Shown piece by piece: positions 1 to 12,453 of a stretch of DNA of 64,000 nucleotides; positions within the stretch are counted from its first letter, which is position 1; each line of letters starts with the position of its first letter. The DNA is from Bromus sterilis (Eukaryota; Streptophyta; Magnoliopsida; Poales; Poaceae), in assembly GCA_950022295.1 (NCBI GenBank), contig OX465600.1, positions 293,305,782 through 293,369,781 of the forward strand, given 5' to 3'. The notes below the pieces were generated by a model. The model saw only the letters and a program-made list of their open reading frames with translations, did no database searches and was not told the DNA's origin. The translations under genes were made by a program, and so were the position numbers.

Positions 1-2640
1 TCCACTCCTTTTCGACATTTTGAGCACTCATGCAATGGATGAGCATAAGCAAGAAAGTTGACACTTAGGATGGCAAAGAGAGAATATGGTGGAGGAGGAA
101 GACAAAAAGGTGTGAAAGGCTCACATCAATGAGGACAATCATAGGCGAGAGAAAGCCAAATGATAGATATGATGTGAGGAGTAGGGATTGCCATGCAACG
201 GATGCACATATGAGCTAAGGTAAGCTCTCCAATGGAACTAGTGGGGGTTCATCCAACTTGCTTGCTCAAGAAGACCTAGAGCTCATTTGAGGAGGCTCAT
301 CATTGGAATATACAAGCCAAGTTCTATAGTGTGAAAGTCCCCACATAGCTATATGCATGAATGATAATCTCTATGGAGTACAAGATATAAGAAGGAGTAC
401 GAGTGTGGATGTCTCAAAACGAATATTAGTGTGCCCCCTTCTCTCTTTTTATTTCTTTCTTTCTTATTAATTTTTATTATTATTTTTGTATTTTTTGGTG
501 GCCTCAATGGCTCTTTCTATTTAACTCTCATTTGTCCTCTTTGGGATCTTTTAATATTTTCCACTTTGGGATCTTTTCCTCACTTTAGGGGCAACACTCT
601 ATATATTACAAAAAGTATAGAAGATCTTTCACACTTTACAAAGTACTCAAATCATAAAGAAAATGTAACTATCATGATGTATGCAAATGTATGCCTCTGC
701 CAGTGTAGCAGGATATGCAATGATACTAGTGCGTCATGTAGCAATGATTAGGGCAAGGCCCAACTAGCATGCGGCTCATCGATCAAGCAAGTAGCATGTA
801 TGACATGAAGATCAAGTCATGAGAAGATGGATGTTGCATGGCAATATATCTCGGAAAGGCTATGGAAATGCCTTGATAGGTAGGTATGGTGGCTGTTTTG
901 AGGAAGGATATAAGGAGGCTTATGATGACAGAGTGTATCGTGCCAAGGGTTTGGATGTACCGGCGAAGGTGGACGCTAACTCTCGGAGTGAGAAGAAAGC
1001 AATGCACGGCACAGGAAAAGCTAGCAAAATATGGGAAGGTGGAAGTGTCAACTTTCGAATACTCACATTAGTCCGAAGAACTCATGCACTTATTATCGGT
1101 AACTCTCAATCTAATAAGGAGGTTTCACAAAGAGACAAGTACCCCAAGGAGGAGTGTACGGGGGTTTGGTTATCCTTGCGCATCCTCGACTCATGGTACG
1201 TGAGTGTACTCTAATATTCGACCCCTTAGAAGAGTAGTGATCCATCTAGTAGCTAGAGTTCTCAACTAATTTGTAGGTTTTTGAAAATAAACACGGATTG
1301 CCCAAAATACGACATCTATCACTAATATGCTAAAGCTCTGGACACCAATAGTCCAAACATTACTCAAAACAATACCTCAAAACTTTTATAAGTTACTACT
1401 ACAAAAGAATAGCAACCTCAATTACCTACTTCAAGTCAAGACACAAAACTCAGTGCAACAGGCAAACTCTCTAAACAAGATAAACATGAAAACTCAAGAG
1501 AGTTCCAGCAACAAACTAAAAAAAATCTCTTTGAAAAGATAAGCATGAAGGCTAAGATCAAAACATGACAGCAGCTATGAAAAGATAAAGAACAAACACA
1601 TCAAAGATAAGCAGGAAAAAGTCCTATGTTGTGTTCTAAATTTTGGAAGTGGAGCATGTTTCTCTCCCACACAAAGAAAGTTGGGCTCTAACTTGTTATG
1701 AACAGCAAGCAAAGCTAAAGAAAACTAAAAACAAAACCTAAGAGCGAGACGCTCCAAGAATAGCACATAACGCATGAAGTGATAAAAATATAGTGAAGCG
1801 AGAGACGAACTGATAATTGTTGATGGAGAAGGGGATGCACGGGGGCATCCCCAAGCTTAAACGCTTGAGTCTCCTTGAATATTTCTTGGGGATGCATGGG
1901 GTCATCCCCAAGCTTGAATGCTTGACACTTCTTAATCTTCTTTCATCATCTTCCCTCGCACACTTGAAAACTCCCTTCATACATAACTCATCCTAATCTG
2001 ATTAGCGAGGTTAGTACCCATAATAAAATAATTTTTCTCTTGGAAATAAAGATATTCTTGAAGGGCTACTGTTTCTCAAGAGTTCCAAAAGGTTTTTTCA
2101 AAGAAAAAGCAAGCTTAAGGTTTGCAAAACGAAGAAAAGGCAAAACAGGACAGAATCTGTGAAAAACAGACCAGCAGGTAGTAAAGAATTTTTTAGGGAT
2201 AATTCTGCAACTCAAATCAAAAAACTCAGAACATACGAAAGTTTCGTAATTGTATAGAGAACTCTCTGTAAAAAATTCAGCTCAAGAAGATTAACTGGGA
2301 TTTTTCTATGATTTTTCTAGTCACGAGGACAGAATCTGTTTTCTGGAAAGCATGTCACAACTTTCACTTCCCTTGTCGTATGAGGCTATGAAAGGCACAA
2401 AGCTTGAAAATTAAAGATACAATGATGTTGCTAAAGTAGTAAAAATCATCAATACCACTAAAAACAGAAGAAAAACAAAAAGGAAAACCTAAATTCGTTG
2501 CGGGCTGCCTCCCGAAAGCGCTTCTTTAAAGCCATTAGCTAGGCTTAATGCAAATAGATCAAGTTGTATCAATTGAACCATCATCAAGATCATCAAAAAT
2601 CTCTTCAATAATACAACCACTCTTAAGAGGTTTTTCAAAT
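1..2640 (-). mobile_element. Gypsy-type retrotransposon internal 3' region (decayed)
   Basis: No credible coding region. Positions 1-2285 recur at 46160-48405 in the same orientation at about 94 percent identity. The stretch 2500-2640 resembles the gag/protease downstream segment at 7891-7935 (shared 'gcctccc...aagcgc...ttagctagg' pattern on the plus strand), which places the block inside a minus-strand Gypsy element whose LTR piece follows at 2641. Pol is absent. Small ORFs here (for example 819-1214) differ from their second copy mostly at amino-acid-changing sites, so they look neutral. The left boundary lies outside the window. Family assignment is inference; I recall similar 3' regions in common Triticeae Gypsy elements. 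Confidence 0.65.
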
Positions 2641-3215
2641 AAAGGCCTAATTGGTTACCCCAAGTGGAAGGTGAGATGTAGATAGCGGCAAATTCCCCTT
2701 AGCAAAATGCTAAGGTTGAGTATCGTCCAGGAGGACTCCAACAGATACAAGTAGGTGATGAAGTGAACAATGGCGCCGTTCACAACTCAAGGTTGCTTAC
2801 TTCACCTGGACCTGCACACACAACAGATAGCTTTGCTTCTCAACGAGTATAGAGGAGTTGTCAATTCCTCCGGCCTTGTTGTTTACAAAGGATAAAACGC
2901 ACGGGATAATAATGATAGTGATAGCTACGGAAAAGTAAATACTGAAAGTAAATTGATAGTGTAAACAATGGTGGAAATATGGACCGGGGTCCCATGATGT
3001 TCACTAGTGATGTTTCTCTCCTAAAATATTATAAAATAGCCATGCGAGGTAAACAAATTACAGCTGGGCAATTGACAGGATTATGTGCGCAAACCAATGC
3101 TAATTATGCAAAACAGAAAGGAAGGGGCTCAAAAGCACGGGCCGTACGCCAAGACAAGTAGACCGAAATCCATCTGCATCTACCCACTAATCATCCACCT
3201 TGAGATATCCATCAG
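2641..3215 (-). mobile_element. LTR fragment A (TGATACGT-type Gypsy LTR)
   Basis: This is the distal part of an LTR, read on the minus strand. It matches LTR C (8958-10612) in the same orientation and LTR fragment B (about 4009-4570) in inverted orientation at roughly 90 percent. It lacks about the first 1.1 kb of the LTR. At 3215/3216 it meets fragment B abruptly in opposite orientation. On its left it joins gag/protease-end sequence directly, so the primer site and most of gag have been deleted. Confidence 0.75.
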
Positions 3216-4581
3216 CGCTTCGGAAGCTTCGGGAATCACCAAGGAGGGGCCTGAGGGGACCCACCAGGGCCCCAGGCGCCCTCCCGTCGCGCCCTAGGGT
3301 GGGGCCGCGCCAGGGGGCCGCCTGGACCCCTGGTGCCCCCCTGGCTGCCCCCCTTCGCCCATATATTCTCCGTGACGCGACTCCCCCGAAACGAGAACCC
3401 ATTTTCGCGATCTCTCCTATGTTCCGCCGCCGCCGCGCTTCCAAGATCAGGAGCACCAGGAGACCTCTTCCCGGCACCCGTGAGTAGTCCACCTTGGACC
3501 ATGGGTCTATGATCAGTAGCTATGTGATGTTCTCCTCCCCTCTTTGTTATTCATGGTTTAGACCTCGTGAGCTGCCCTACATGATCGAGGCACATATGTA
3601 ATCTTTCTGTTGTTGCTATGATGAGTTTGCTGGGATCTGATGGATTATGAGACTATGTTCAGATTGTGTTTGAGTAATATATTTGATTCTCCTCTTTTAT
3701 ATTTATGTTCTTGAGTAATTCTTGCATGTTCTCCGTTGTTGTTTATTGATTTGGCCAAGTAGTAGGTAGTGACTCCAAGAGGGAGTGTTATGCATGATTG
3801 TGGGTTCATGCCCCCTGATGACTAGCTTGAGTGACAGAAACATGAGTCTAGGGGATGTGATGTTGCCACAAGGGAGAAAACAACGGTGCTTGTACTTGCG
3901 GGTGCAAGGATTGTTTACTTTACGCAAAGTTCTCTAATGCAGTTGTCCGTTGCTTTGAGTTTACACTTTGGGTGGGATTCGCAACTTAATACCAGCGAGA
4001 TGTTATGGATAGATATCTCAAGGTGGATGATTAGTAGGTAGATGCAGATGGATTTCGGTCTACTTGTTTTGGCGTACCGCCCAAGCTTTTGAGCCTCTTC
4101 CTTTCTTTGTAGCATAGTTAGCATTAGTTTGCGCACATAATCCCGTCAATTGCTCAGCTGTAATTTGTTTACCTCGCATGGCTATTTTATCGTCTTTTGG
4201 GAGAGAGACATCACTAGTGAACATCATGGGATCCCGGTCCATATTTCCAATACTGTTTACACCCACTATCAATTTACTGCTTTATTTACTTTTCCGTTGC
4301 TATCACTATCATTATTATCCCGTGCGTTTTATCCTTTGTAAAAAACAAGGCCGGAGGGATTGACAACCTCTCTGAACTCGTTGGGAGAAAAGTTATCTAT
4401 TGTGTGTGCAGTTCCACGTCAACCGCCTATCTGGCGCCGTTGTCACCTTCCTGTCGTTGCCGGAGTCCTACCGGAGACAAACCTTGGTATCTTCACCGAG
4501 GGAAATTTGCTGCTGTCTACATCTCAACCTTCCACTTTGGGTAACCAACGAGGGGCGAGAAGTAAACTCTTGCGACATCAG
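3216..4581 (+). mobile_element. LTR fragment B (same family, plus orientation)
   Basis: Plus-oriented LTR lacking only about the first 235 bp when aligned with LTR C. It begins in the GC-rich part (3216-3480) and runs to its terminal CATCA at 4577-4581. The LTR end abuts the truncated Tat-type Gypsy whose RT region continues on the minus strand from about 4590. Together with fragment A it forms a long inverted repeat with arms at 2646-3215 and about 4009-4570. Confidence 0.75.
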
Positions 4582-4589
4582 TGCGCTAC

Positions 4590-5680
4590 TCACGATCGTG
4601 ATGCGGTGCTCGTCGAAGTAATATGTTACTTTCCTTGACGTCATGACGATGGCGTATACGAGCTTCTGGTAGTGCGGGTACCACTGCTGAGATTTTGTGA
4701 GGAGCATTCTTAGGTAGTAGATTGGCCTTTGGATGCTCTGGATTTTGCCTTCTTCCATGCGCTCGACGACGAGCGCCATGCTGACTACGCTGCTGCGTGA
4801 CGCTATGTAGAGGTAGAGTCGTTCTTGCTCCTTGGGCACCGCCACGATTGGTGGTGTTGAGAGGGTCTTCTTTAGGTCTGTGAATTCATTGCGGGCTTGC
4901 TCAGTCCACTCGATTTTTTCTCCTTTTCTGAGCAGTTGGTAGAATGGTAGGGTCCTTTCTTCCAGCCTGCTAATGAAGCGGCTCAGTGATGCGAGTTTTC
5001 CTATGAGTTGTTTTACGCCCCGGATGTTGACTGGTTCTTGCATCTTGGCGATTGCTTGGACTTTTTCAGGGTTTGCTTCGACTCCTCGAGCGGAGACCAT
5101 GTACCCGAGTAATTTTCTGGCTGGGACACCGAACACGCACTTTTTTGGGTTGAGCTTGATTCTGTATTTGTTGAGAGCGGCGAAGGTTTCGCGGAGGTCG
5201 TCAAGTAGTGTGCCTGCGCTGTCTGTTTTGATGAAGATGTCGTCGACATGGACTTGGACGTTTCTGCCGATTTGATCTCTCAGGCACGCTTGCATCATCC
5301 GTTGGTACGTGGCTCCAGCATTTTTTAATCCGAAGGGCATTGTTTTGTAGCAGAATACACCATAGGGGGTGATGAACGAGGTGTGTTCTTCGTCTTATTC
5401 TTTCATCCTGATTTGGTTGTATCCTGAGTAGGCGTCGAGGAAAGATAGGAGGTCACATCCTGTGGTGGAGTCGATTATCTGGTCTATCCTTGGCAGGGGG
5501 AAGTGGTCCTTCGGGCAATGTTTGTTGATGGCCCGTAGTCGACGCACATCCGTAGTACGTCGGTGTCCTTTTTGGGTACCAAGACTGGGTTTGCGATCCA
5601 GGTGGACTTCTTCATCTCTCGAATGAATTGTGCGTCGAGTAGTCGAATAATTTCTTCTCCAATGGCTCTACGCTTGGGTT
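4590..5680 (-). pseudogene. Reverse transcriptase fragment of Tat-type Gypsy copy 1
   Basis: Minus-strand translation gives conserved Gypsy RT blocks: MPFGLKNAGATYQRMM followed by the active-site region VQVHVDDIFIK. The motif is HVDD here and YVDD in the second copy. Downstream come the thumb/connection and the start of the RNase H region. The reading frame opens only after an in-frame stop near 5400, where the second copy has a glutamate codon, and the upstream RT part (to about 5680) is frameshifted near 5530. The 3' side is cut at about 4590 by the neighbouring LTR. It cannot make a working polymerase. Confidence 0.85.
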
Positions 5681-5687
5681 CTGAGAA

Positions 5688-6897
5688 TCAGCGCAACGCC
5701 TGCTTTACTGGTTTGGTGTTTGGACGTATGTGCAGCGCGTGTTCTGCAAACTCTCGTGGTATTCCGGGCATGTCAGCCGGGCACCAGGCAAAAAAATTCC
5801 ACTCTTGGCGGTGGAAGGCCATGAGGGCAGCTGCTTGTTCTTCTGGAAGGTGCGCGTAGATTCGAACCGTCTTGTCCGGGTCCGTTGGGTGAACTTGGTG
5901 GGTGACTGTGTCGCTGTCGATGCTGAAGTCGCGATTGAATTCTTTTGACTCACTTCTGCTTGTTAGTGGAAATATGCTTCTATCTGTTGCCATCGCTATC
6001 TCTTCGAGCTGTTGCTGGGCTCCAAACGTGTCAGAAACTTCATGAAAGTCACGGTCGCACTGGTCTGATTTGATGAAGCTTCCATTGACCGTGATGACCC
6101 CTGAGGGTCCAGGCATCTTGAGCTTGAGATATGCGTAGTGCGGGACCGCCATGAATTGTGCGAATGCGGGTCGTCCTAGTATGGCGTGGTATTGGGACTG
6201 CAAATCGAGTACTTCGAACTCGAGGACTTTTCTTGCGAAGTTGCCCTTACTGCCGAAGATTACATCGAGCTCGATTGCTCCGAGGGAGACAGCTGCTTCT
6301 CCTGGGACTACGCCGTAGATTGAGACACCTGATTTCTTCCAGACTTGACTGTGGGATCAGCATCTTGTGCAGGGTGCTAGTGAAGATTATGTTTAAGCTG
6401 TTGCCTCCGTCCATGAAGATTCTGTCCATGTCGTAGCCACCAATCTGAGCATTGAGCACCAGTGGTGTGTGTCCTGGTCTTGGAATTGCGGTTGGGTGGT
6501 CGCTCTGTGAGAAGGTGATGTTGGTTTCTGCGCCATACAGTTGGTAGATTTCTGCTGCTTGGAGGCCCTCGGCTGATCGGGTCTGTAGTGTGTGGGTGTC
6601 CTGTTTTGCTTTGGAGGGTTGCCCTTCTTGGATCATGCAGACTCGTCCGTGGGACGCGGGATATTGCTCTTCCGTATTTGGTGCTGGCGACTGCTCGGTT
6701 CCTCGGGTTTGTTTGGCTTCGCGCTGCTTCTCCTCCTTGAGACTGTTGGAGAGTTCAGCGAATAGACAACACTCTCTTAGGGTGTGGCTTGCTCGAAGGC
6801 GTCCCCGGTCGTCCTCGAAACAGTGGATTGTACACGGTCCATCCAGTTGTTCTTTGGCTGAGAGCTTGCTTGAGCCGTCGTGACTTCTTCTTCGCAT
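5688..6897 (-). pseudogene. Gag-end and protease fragment of Tat-type Gypsy copy 1
   Basis: The minus strand encodes a gag C-terminal stretch (GPCTIHCFEDDRGR, HTLRECCLF), a charged linker, then an aspartic-protease-like core with MDGGNS in place of the usual D-T/S-G-A/S. This is followed by a conserved segment ending in ADMPGIPREFAEHAL, which normally leads into RT. It is split into two frames near 6250-6350. The same blocks occur in the same order in copy 2. No capsid domain is visible upstream, and only about 545 bp separate the primer site from this region. Confidence 0.8.
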
Positions 6898-7444
6898 GAC
6901 TTGGAATGAATGCGAGTGGTCTTTTGAGCGGGAGTGGAATCTTGGGTCGAGTTATATTCCGTCGTTGATCGAGTGGTTCCGAATGAATTTGGCGAATTCG
7001 TCTGGTCTTCGATCAGGCTCGTAGTACTCGTCGGTCTGGGTTTCGGAGTTGCTGTCCTGCCCCGCGGCGGGTGTCTGGGTGGCGGCGGGTCTTCGAGTGA
7101 CTGCCGAGGCTTCTGTCACATGTTGCAACTCCTCGAGTGGGATTCCTGCGCAGAATTATTGTGCTTGTTCCAGCTTCCTGGTTGGCTTTGCGGTCGTGGC
7201 TTGTGCTCGACTTCTGGATCGCTGAGTTCTTTTCCGTTGATGACGACTTTGGTAGTCGCCTAAATATTAGACTTGGTCCAGCTGCGGGCCGAGCGATCCT
7301 GGTGGAGCGATGGAGAGGTTTGCGATGAATTTGAATTCCTCGAGTGGGCTGGATCTTGTTCGAGTTCTTGAGTTGCGACTTGCTGGAGATGGGACCACTG
7401 AGATCGTGATTCCAACCTGTGTAGTCCCCACGGTCGGCGCCAAT

Positions 7445-7890
7445 TGACGAGGATCGGCCTCGGCAAATCCCATGGTCAGGGACCCTTGGTTAGATCGTAG
7501 AGAGAACAGGTTGGCAATACTCGTCGGCTAACAGGAGAAGCACTTCCTGCTCGATTGTATTATGTGAGGGGGCGATTATAGTGGGAGTCAAGGCGAGTTC
7601 GCGCAAGACTGGAGGTGTTGATTGTAGATTGGATGTCCTGAGACGTCCCCCTCCCAGCCTTTATATACTAGGCTAGGTCTTGGAGAGTCCGTCTCAGGTT
7701 TACAAGGGTGTTTGCCTAATTCTATCCTTGCCTTAAACGCCAAGTCGTGACTTCCATATTGATCGCGGACTCCTACGTCGGTGCTTAGAGCGGGCCAACC
7801 GTGGGCCTGTCGAAGCTTCCAGCGGGCCTCTTGTCTTCATATGCACCAGGTATCCTCACACGCAGGAGTCGTGGGGTCACCCCCTCGTCA
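7445..7890 (-). repeat. 5' LTR of Tat-type Gypsy copy 1
   Basis: 446 bp bounded by TGACGAGG...CGTCA when read on the minus strand. It is clearly related to the LTR at 55367-55805, with identical termini and the same order of internal blocks. A TATATAAA promoter box lies at 7661-7668 on the minus strand, corresponding to the one at 55580-55588 in copy 2. The primer binding site with GGCGCC core follows immediately at 7443 and leftward. Confidence 0.85.
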
Positions 7891-8957
7891 GGTTGCCTCC
7901 CAACAAGCGCATTCTTTTATGCCTTTTAGCTAGGCATGATACAAAAAGATCAGGTTTTGTCAATATCAAAAGAATAGCTTGCCCGTGTAACGGACTCATA
8001 AGGTAACTTAATCTTCTTTCGAGGGAAGTGTTCCATTCCACTTTTGAGGGGGAATTGGAATCTAATGGTCCCTTCTTTCATGTCAATGATAGCACCAACG
8101 ATGCGAAGAAAAGGACGTCCCAAAATAATTGGACATGAGAGATCACACTCAATGTCCATAACAAGAAAATCAATGGAAACATAATTATCATTGACATAAT
8201 AAGAACATCATCAATCCTTCCTAAAGGTTTCTTTACGTAGAATCAACAAGACGAACACCAAAAGAACATGTATCAAAAGGTTTCAAATTGAACATATCAT
8301 ACATTCTTTTGGACATAACGGAGGCACTAGCTCCAACATCACATAAAGCAAAGCAAGAGAAATTATTCAATTTAATTTTGACTATGGGATCCCAACCATC
8401 TTCTAGCTCCCTAGGGATAGAAGTCTCTAGCTTGAGCTTCTCTTCCCTAGCTTTGATAAGAGCATTAGTAATATGGTCGGTGAAGGCAATGTTGAGTGCG
8501 CTAGTGTAGGGGTCTTTAGCCATTCTTCGCAAAAAAGTGATAACTTCAGAAAGACTACAATTATCAAAATCAATTTCATCACTATTAAGTACAATTGTAG
8601 TGTCATCCTCTATATTTGATTTGGTTTCTATTATAAGAGTTTGAACATCTTCCCAAGTTTGGGGGACGTGTAGGAGCAACTTCAAACCAAAGATCAAGTT
8701 TCTTCCCAGGGAGACCATGCCATGGGAATAATTCTCCGTCAAAACTAACATAGTCACAAGGTCTGTTACTTTTATAGGTACCCACAGTAACAGCAGGAAG
8801 AACAAAGTAAACAATTTTTTTGTGGTTTTTGATAAAGGACTCTAAGATAAAAACTAATAGGTAAACTAACAAGACTAAAAAGCAAAGATAAAAGATAGTG
8901 TGCAACTTCCCTATCTTGAAGATTGGACTCCCCGGCAACGGCGCCAAAAATTACTCT
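7891..8957 (-). pseudogene. Gag-protease remnant of a TGATACGT-LTR Gypsy element
   Basis: Minus-strand conceptual protein in at least three frames. It contains a stretch with DHITNALIKAREEKLKLE, then the aspartic protease core ALCDVGASASVMSKRM, then CPIILGRPFLRIVGAI and HFPRKKIKLPYES. In order, these fit the retropepsin region of a plant Gypsy element of the type I recall from Sabrina-like Triticeae families. The family name is uncertain. Frameshifts separate the blocks (8233-8814 versus 7950-8159). The primer site (TTGGCGCCGTTGCCGGGG on the minus strand) lies at 8935-8955 beside LTR C. RT and integrase are absent. Its downstream end is interrupted by Tat-type copy 1. Confidence 0.8.
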
Positions 8958-10612
8958 TGATGGCACTAAAGTAATGCTCCTCGTTGGTTACCCCAAGTGG
9001 AAGGTTGGATGTAGCCTAGCAGCAATTTCCCTTGGCAAAGATAACAAGGTTGAGTTCGACCAGTAGGACTCCAAGGTCGACAAGTAGGTGGTGCGGCAAG
9101 TGATGCGCCATTTCTCGATATCACTTGCTTAACCTGGACCTGCACACACAACAAATAACTTTGCTCCCGACAAGTACAGAGGGGTTGCCAATCCCTCCGT
9201 CCTTGTCGTTTACAAAAGATCAAACGCAAGAGATAATGGTAGTGGTAATTGCAACGGAAAGTAAAAGCTAAAAATAAAGTGGAGGTGTAAACATTGGTGG
9301 AAATATGTACCAGGGTCCCATGGTGTTCACTAGTGATGTTTCTCTCCCAAAATACGAGAAAATAGTTAAGTTGGGTGACCAAATTATAGCTGAGCAATTG
9401 ACAGAATTATAAACGCACTGCAATGCTAATTATGCTACTGGAAAGCTAGAGGCTCAAAAGTATGGGCATTACGCCAAGACAAGTAGACCAAAATCCATCT
9501 GCATCTACTCACTAATCATCCACCTTGAGATATCTATCCAGAACATCTCGTTGGTATTAAGTTGCGAGCCCCACCCAAAGTGTAAACACAAAGCAACAAA
9601 CAACTGCATTAATAAACTTTGCGTAAGGTAAACAATCCTTGCAACCGCAGTTACAAGCACCGTTGTTTTCTCCCTGGTGGAAACAACACATCCCCTAGTC
9701 TCATGTTTCTGTCACTCAAGCTAGACATCGGGGGGCATGAACCCACAATCATGCATAAACGCTCTCTCTAGGAGTTACTATCTACTACTTGGCCAAAGCA
9801 ATAAAAAGTAACGGAGAACATGCAAGAATTACTCAAGAAAAAAATATAAAAGGTAAACCAAAAATATAACTCATCACGATCTGAACATAATCTCATAATC
9901 CATCAGATCCCAGCAAAGACAGCATAGCAACAGCAGGAAAATTACATAGATGCCTTGATCATGTAGGGCAGTCACAAGGACTAAGAATTTAAGCACAAGA
10001 CTTGAGAGAAGACATCACATAGATACTGGTCATGGACCCATGGTCCAAGGGGGACTACTCACGGCACATTCGGGAAGCGTCCATGGTGGTGGAGAAGCTC
10101 CCGAAGGTCAATCCTTCCTCCGCCAGGGTACCGGGAAGAAGTCTTCTAGTGCTCCCGATCTTGGAAGCGCGGCGGCGGCAGAACAAAAAGGAAATTCGCG
10201 ATGCGAGGGTCTCTCCGAGGGTTTTCTGGACGGGAGGTAAATATAGGCCGAAGGGGGCCAGAGGGGGCCCATCCCCCTCCCGGGCGCCCTGGTGCTGCGG
10301 CCAGGAGAGGGGTGGTGCCAGGTGGCCACCTGGGTGGGCCCTGGTCCCCCTCCGGCACTCCTTCGGTGATCCGGAAGCTTCCTGTACGCTGAATTTTTAT
10401 CTGATTTTTCTAGAATTTTTGGGGCTCTGTAAATATGGGTAAAAACCTGCATCTTACATACATCAGCCGTCAGAAACTGGCACTGGGTGCACTGAGTTAG
10501 TAGGTTAGTCCAAATATGTGTAAAAAGATATAAAAGTGTAGCAAAACACATAGCAATGTCACATAAAAAACATGGAACAAGCAGAAATTATAGATACGCT
10601 TGGTACGTATCA
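8958..10612 (-). repeat. Full LTR C, 5' LTR of a minus-strand Gypsy element
   Basis: 1655 bp. On the minus strand it starts TGATACGTACCAAGCG at 10612 and ends near CCATCA at 8958, next to a primer binding site with the GGCGCC core. Fragments A (2641-3215) and B (3216-4581) are parts of the same LTR type, and a short piece occurs at 45736-45890. The GC-rich part around 10030-10380 reads open in several frames but shows no conserved protein. Confidence 0.8.
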
Positions 10613-10739
10613 TGTGCGTTATTAGTAGCCTTACCGAGTCGATAGGACCATAAATCCAGGTCATTAATTATATACCTAGATAGTATCAACAGAGTGGGTA
10701 TCAATAAAGCGAAAAGCTTGGGCATTCCGGGGACCTAGT

Positions 10740-12340
10740 TCTTCCATAGAGTCAGTAGTAAGATGAACTGCCACAGGGGCTCAAGCTATCCACACGACGC
10801 ACATACACATAGCTCATCGATGTTATCTGGCTTGGCCACGCCCAGGCATTGCCAAATACGTTTTGCAAGTGGACGTAGTAGGAAGATATGGGTGGTGTCT
10901 TCGCCATTGTGTGATCACCTAGGGCAGATGGAGTCGTTTGTAATGTTCTTTCGATGGAGGTTGGCCTTGCAGTTTAGTCGACGTTTGAATAAGAGCCATG
11001 CAAAGATTTTAACTTCGGTGGGGACGCGCGTTTCCTATCTAATGTTGGCGTGCATATCTTCCGCGCTATCCGATGATAGGATCGCGTAGGCGACATTGGT
11101 GGTGAAGGGTTTCCCACCATTGAGGAAACAAAGATCCTAATCTGTCGACGACATGAAGTCCTACAACAACAACAAGGAAACGAGCTCTTGCGAGGCAACA
11201 GTAGAAAGGAGAATTCGCATGTTAGATACTAAGCCATCATGTAGAATAGTAGCCACTCAGGCATGTTGGTTGATTGAGTGCGTATAAAGGTGGGGGAATT
11301 CTCTCGCCAGAGGAGTTTGGTGTAACCAGGTGTTGGCCTAAAGTAGGTGGACTGATCGTTATTTGTGAGGACGATGGACTTTTTTTGAAGGGTTGGGAGT
11401 TTTTCGGTAATAGTTTTGCAAATGAAGGAGGGTCTTGAATGTGGGTTGAGGAGAACATTTGGATGTTGGAGGTAGATCCAACGCCTCCAAGTTTTTTTCG
11501 TTTGCACATATTTTTTCAAGCATTAGGCATTGGGCCTCAGTACAAGTTTCTTCCGCTGCCCAAAAGAAGGCGCGACAAAAAGTGTCCAACCATTTCAACA
11601 CTTTTTAAGGAATCGAGAAGACGAACATGAAATAGGTGGCTAGGGAGTCTATGAACACTAATCTGTCCCCTTTGTCTAGTACTTTTTGCTTTCCATCCAA
11701 CGAGGTATTTGCGACAGCTATGCATGATTTGGAGGAATGCGTTAGACAACAACTTGGTGGGGGACAATGCCAATGCGAGATATATTTGTGGGAAGGTGGC
11801 AATGGGGCATTTTAGTATAAGGGCAATGGTGGCCGCATAAACGATTGAAACATGCATATGGAGAAAGGTGGTTTTAGAGAAGTTTATGATCAGGCCCGTA
11901 GCCAAAGCGAAGTCATTTAGGATGCCTTTTAGGATGACATATGTATCGTAGTTGCCTCAGCGAAAATTAGGATGTCATCTGCGTATTGTAGCGTGGTGGA
12001 CGATAGGTTTGTGAAGATCGGATGGTGTAGGAATAGAGGATGAGAAGTTTGATGAATGAGTTATTGTAGAAGATTTACGACTACGATGAATAGGTACGAT
12101 GATAAGGGATCTCCTTGCATGAAGTCGTTTTTTTAGTTAATCGAGGCACCGTACTCCATTAATCATGATGACCGTTTTATTGATCGAAAGGGCGTTATGT
12201 ATTCAGCGAAAACATGTCTTTAGAAGTCCCCGTTGGTATAGGATAAAGGCAAGAAAATCCCAAGATACCGAGTCGAAGGTTTTACTGAAGTTTACTAAAA
12301 TTTGTAACTGAAGAATTACAAATAGCCCAACAAAGCGCGT
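10740..12340 (-). pseudogene. LINE (non-LTR retrotransposon) RT remnant
   Basis: The minus strand shows a decayed non-LTR reverse transcriptase C-terminal half: ATGLIINFSKTTFLHMHV, a PQIYLALALSPTKL block, GWKAK, a Y/FMF block, and then FFWAAEETCTEAQCL near 11560. Further on, around 10840-10930, is a remnant of the zf-RVT tail (CPR.H.GEDTTHIFL in a broken frame). Several frameshifts and stops separate the pieces. No poly(T) tract or target duplication was recognised, so the ends are approximate. Confidence 0.7.
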
Positions 12341-12453
12341 CGTAATCCACTAGTGATAAAGAGTACCAATATCAAATAATCAAATTTGTATCACTTTTAG
12401 AATTTCTTTTTGACTGATGTAGCTCTTTTTTCCATATTTTTATGTGTGCATAT

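Larger units (their letters stand above)
4582..7890 (-). mobile_element. Truncated Tat-type Gypsy retrotransposon, copy 1
   Basis: A minus-strand Gypsy element of the same family as the plus-strand copy at 55367-64000. Reading leftward it has an LTR (7890-7445), a primer binding site with a GGCGCC core, a shortened gag, protease and RT, and then breaks off after the RT/RNase H connection at about 4582 where an LTR of another family begins. RNase H, integrase and the 3' LTR are missing. It interrupts the gag/protease region of a second Gypsy element that resumes at 7891. Stops and frameshifts (for example near 5400 and 5530) show it is dead. Confidence 0.85.

Noticed and set aside
819..1214. 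131-codon plus-strand frame, also open at 46936-47331
   Set aside because: It lies in a Gypsy 3' region whose element reads on the other strand. Most nucleotide differences between the two copies change the amino acid, which indicates no selection. No known motif.
10032..10551. GC-rich open frames of 136-147 codons on both strands
   Set aside because: They lie wholly within LTR C, and the same composition occurs in fragment B at 3216-3490. No protein motif.
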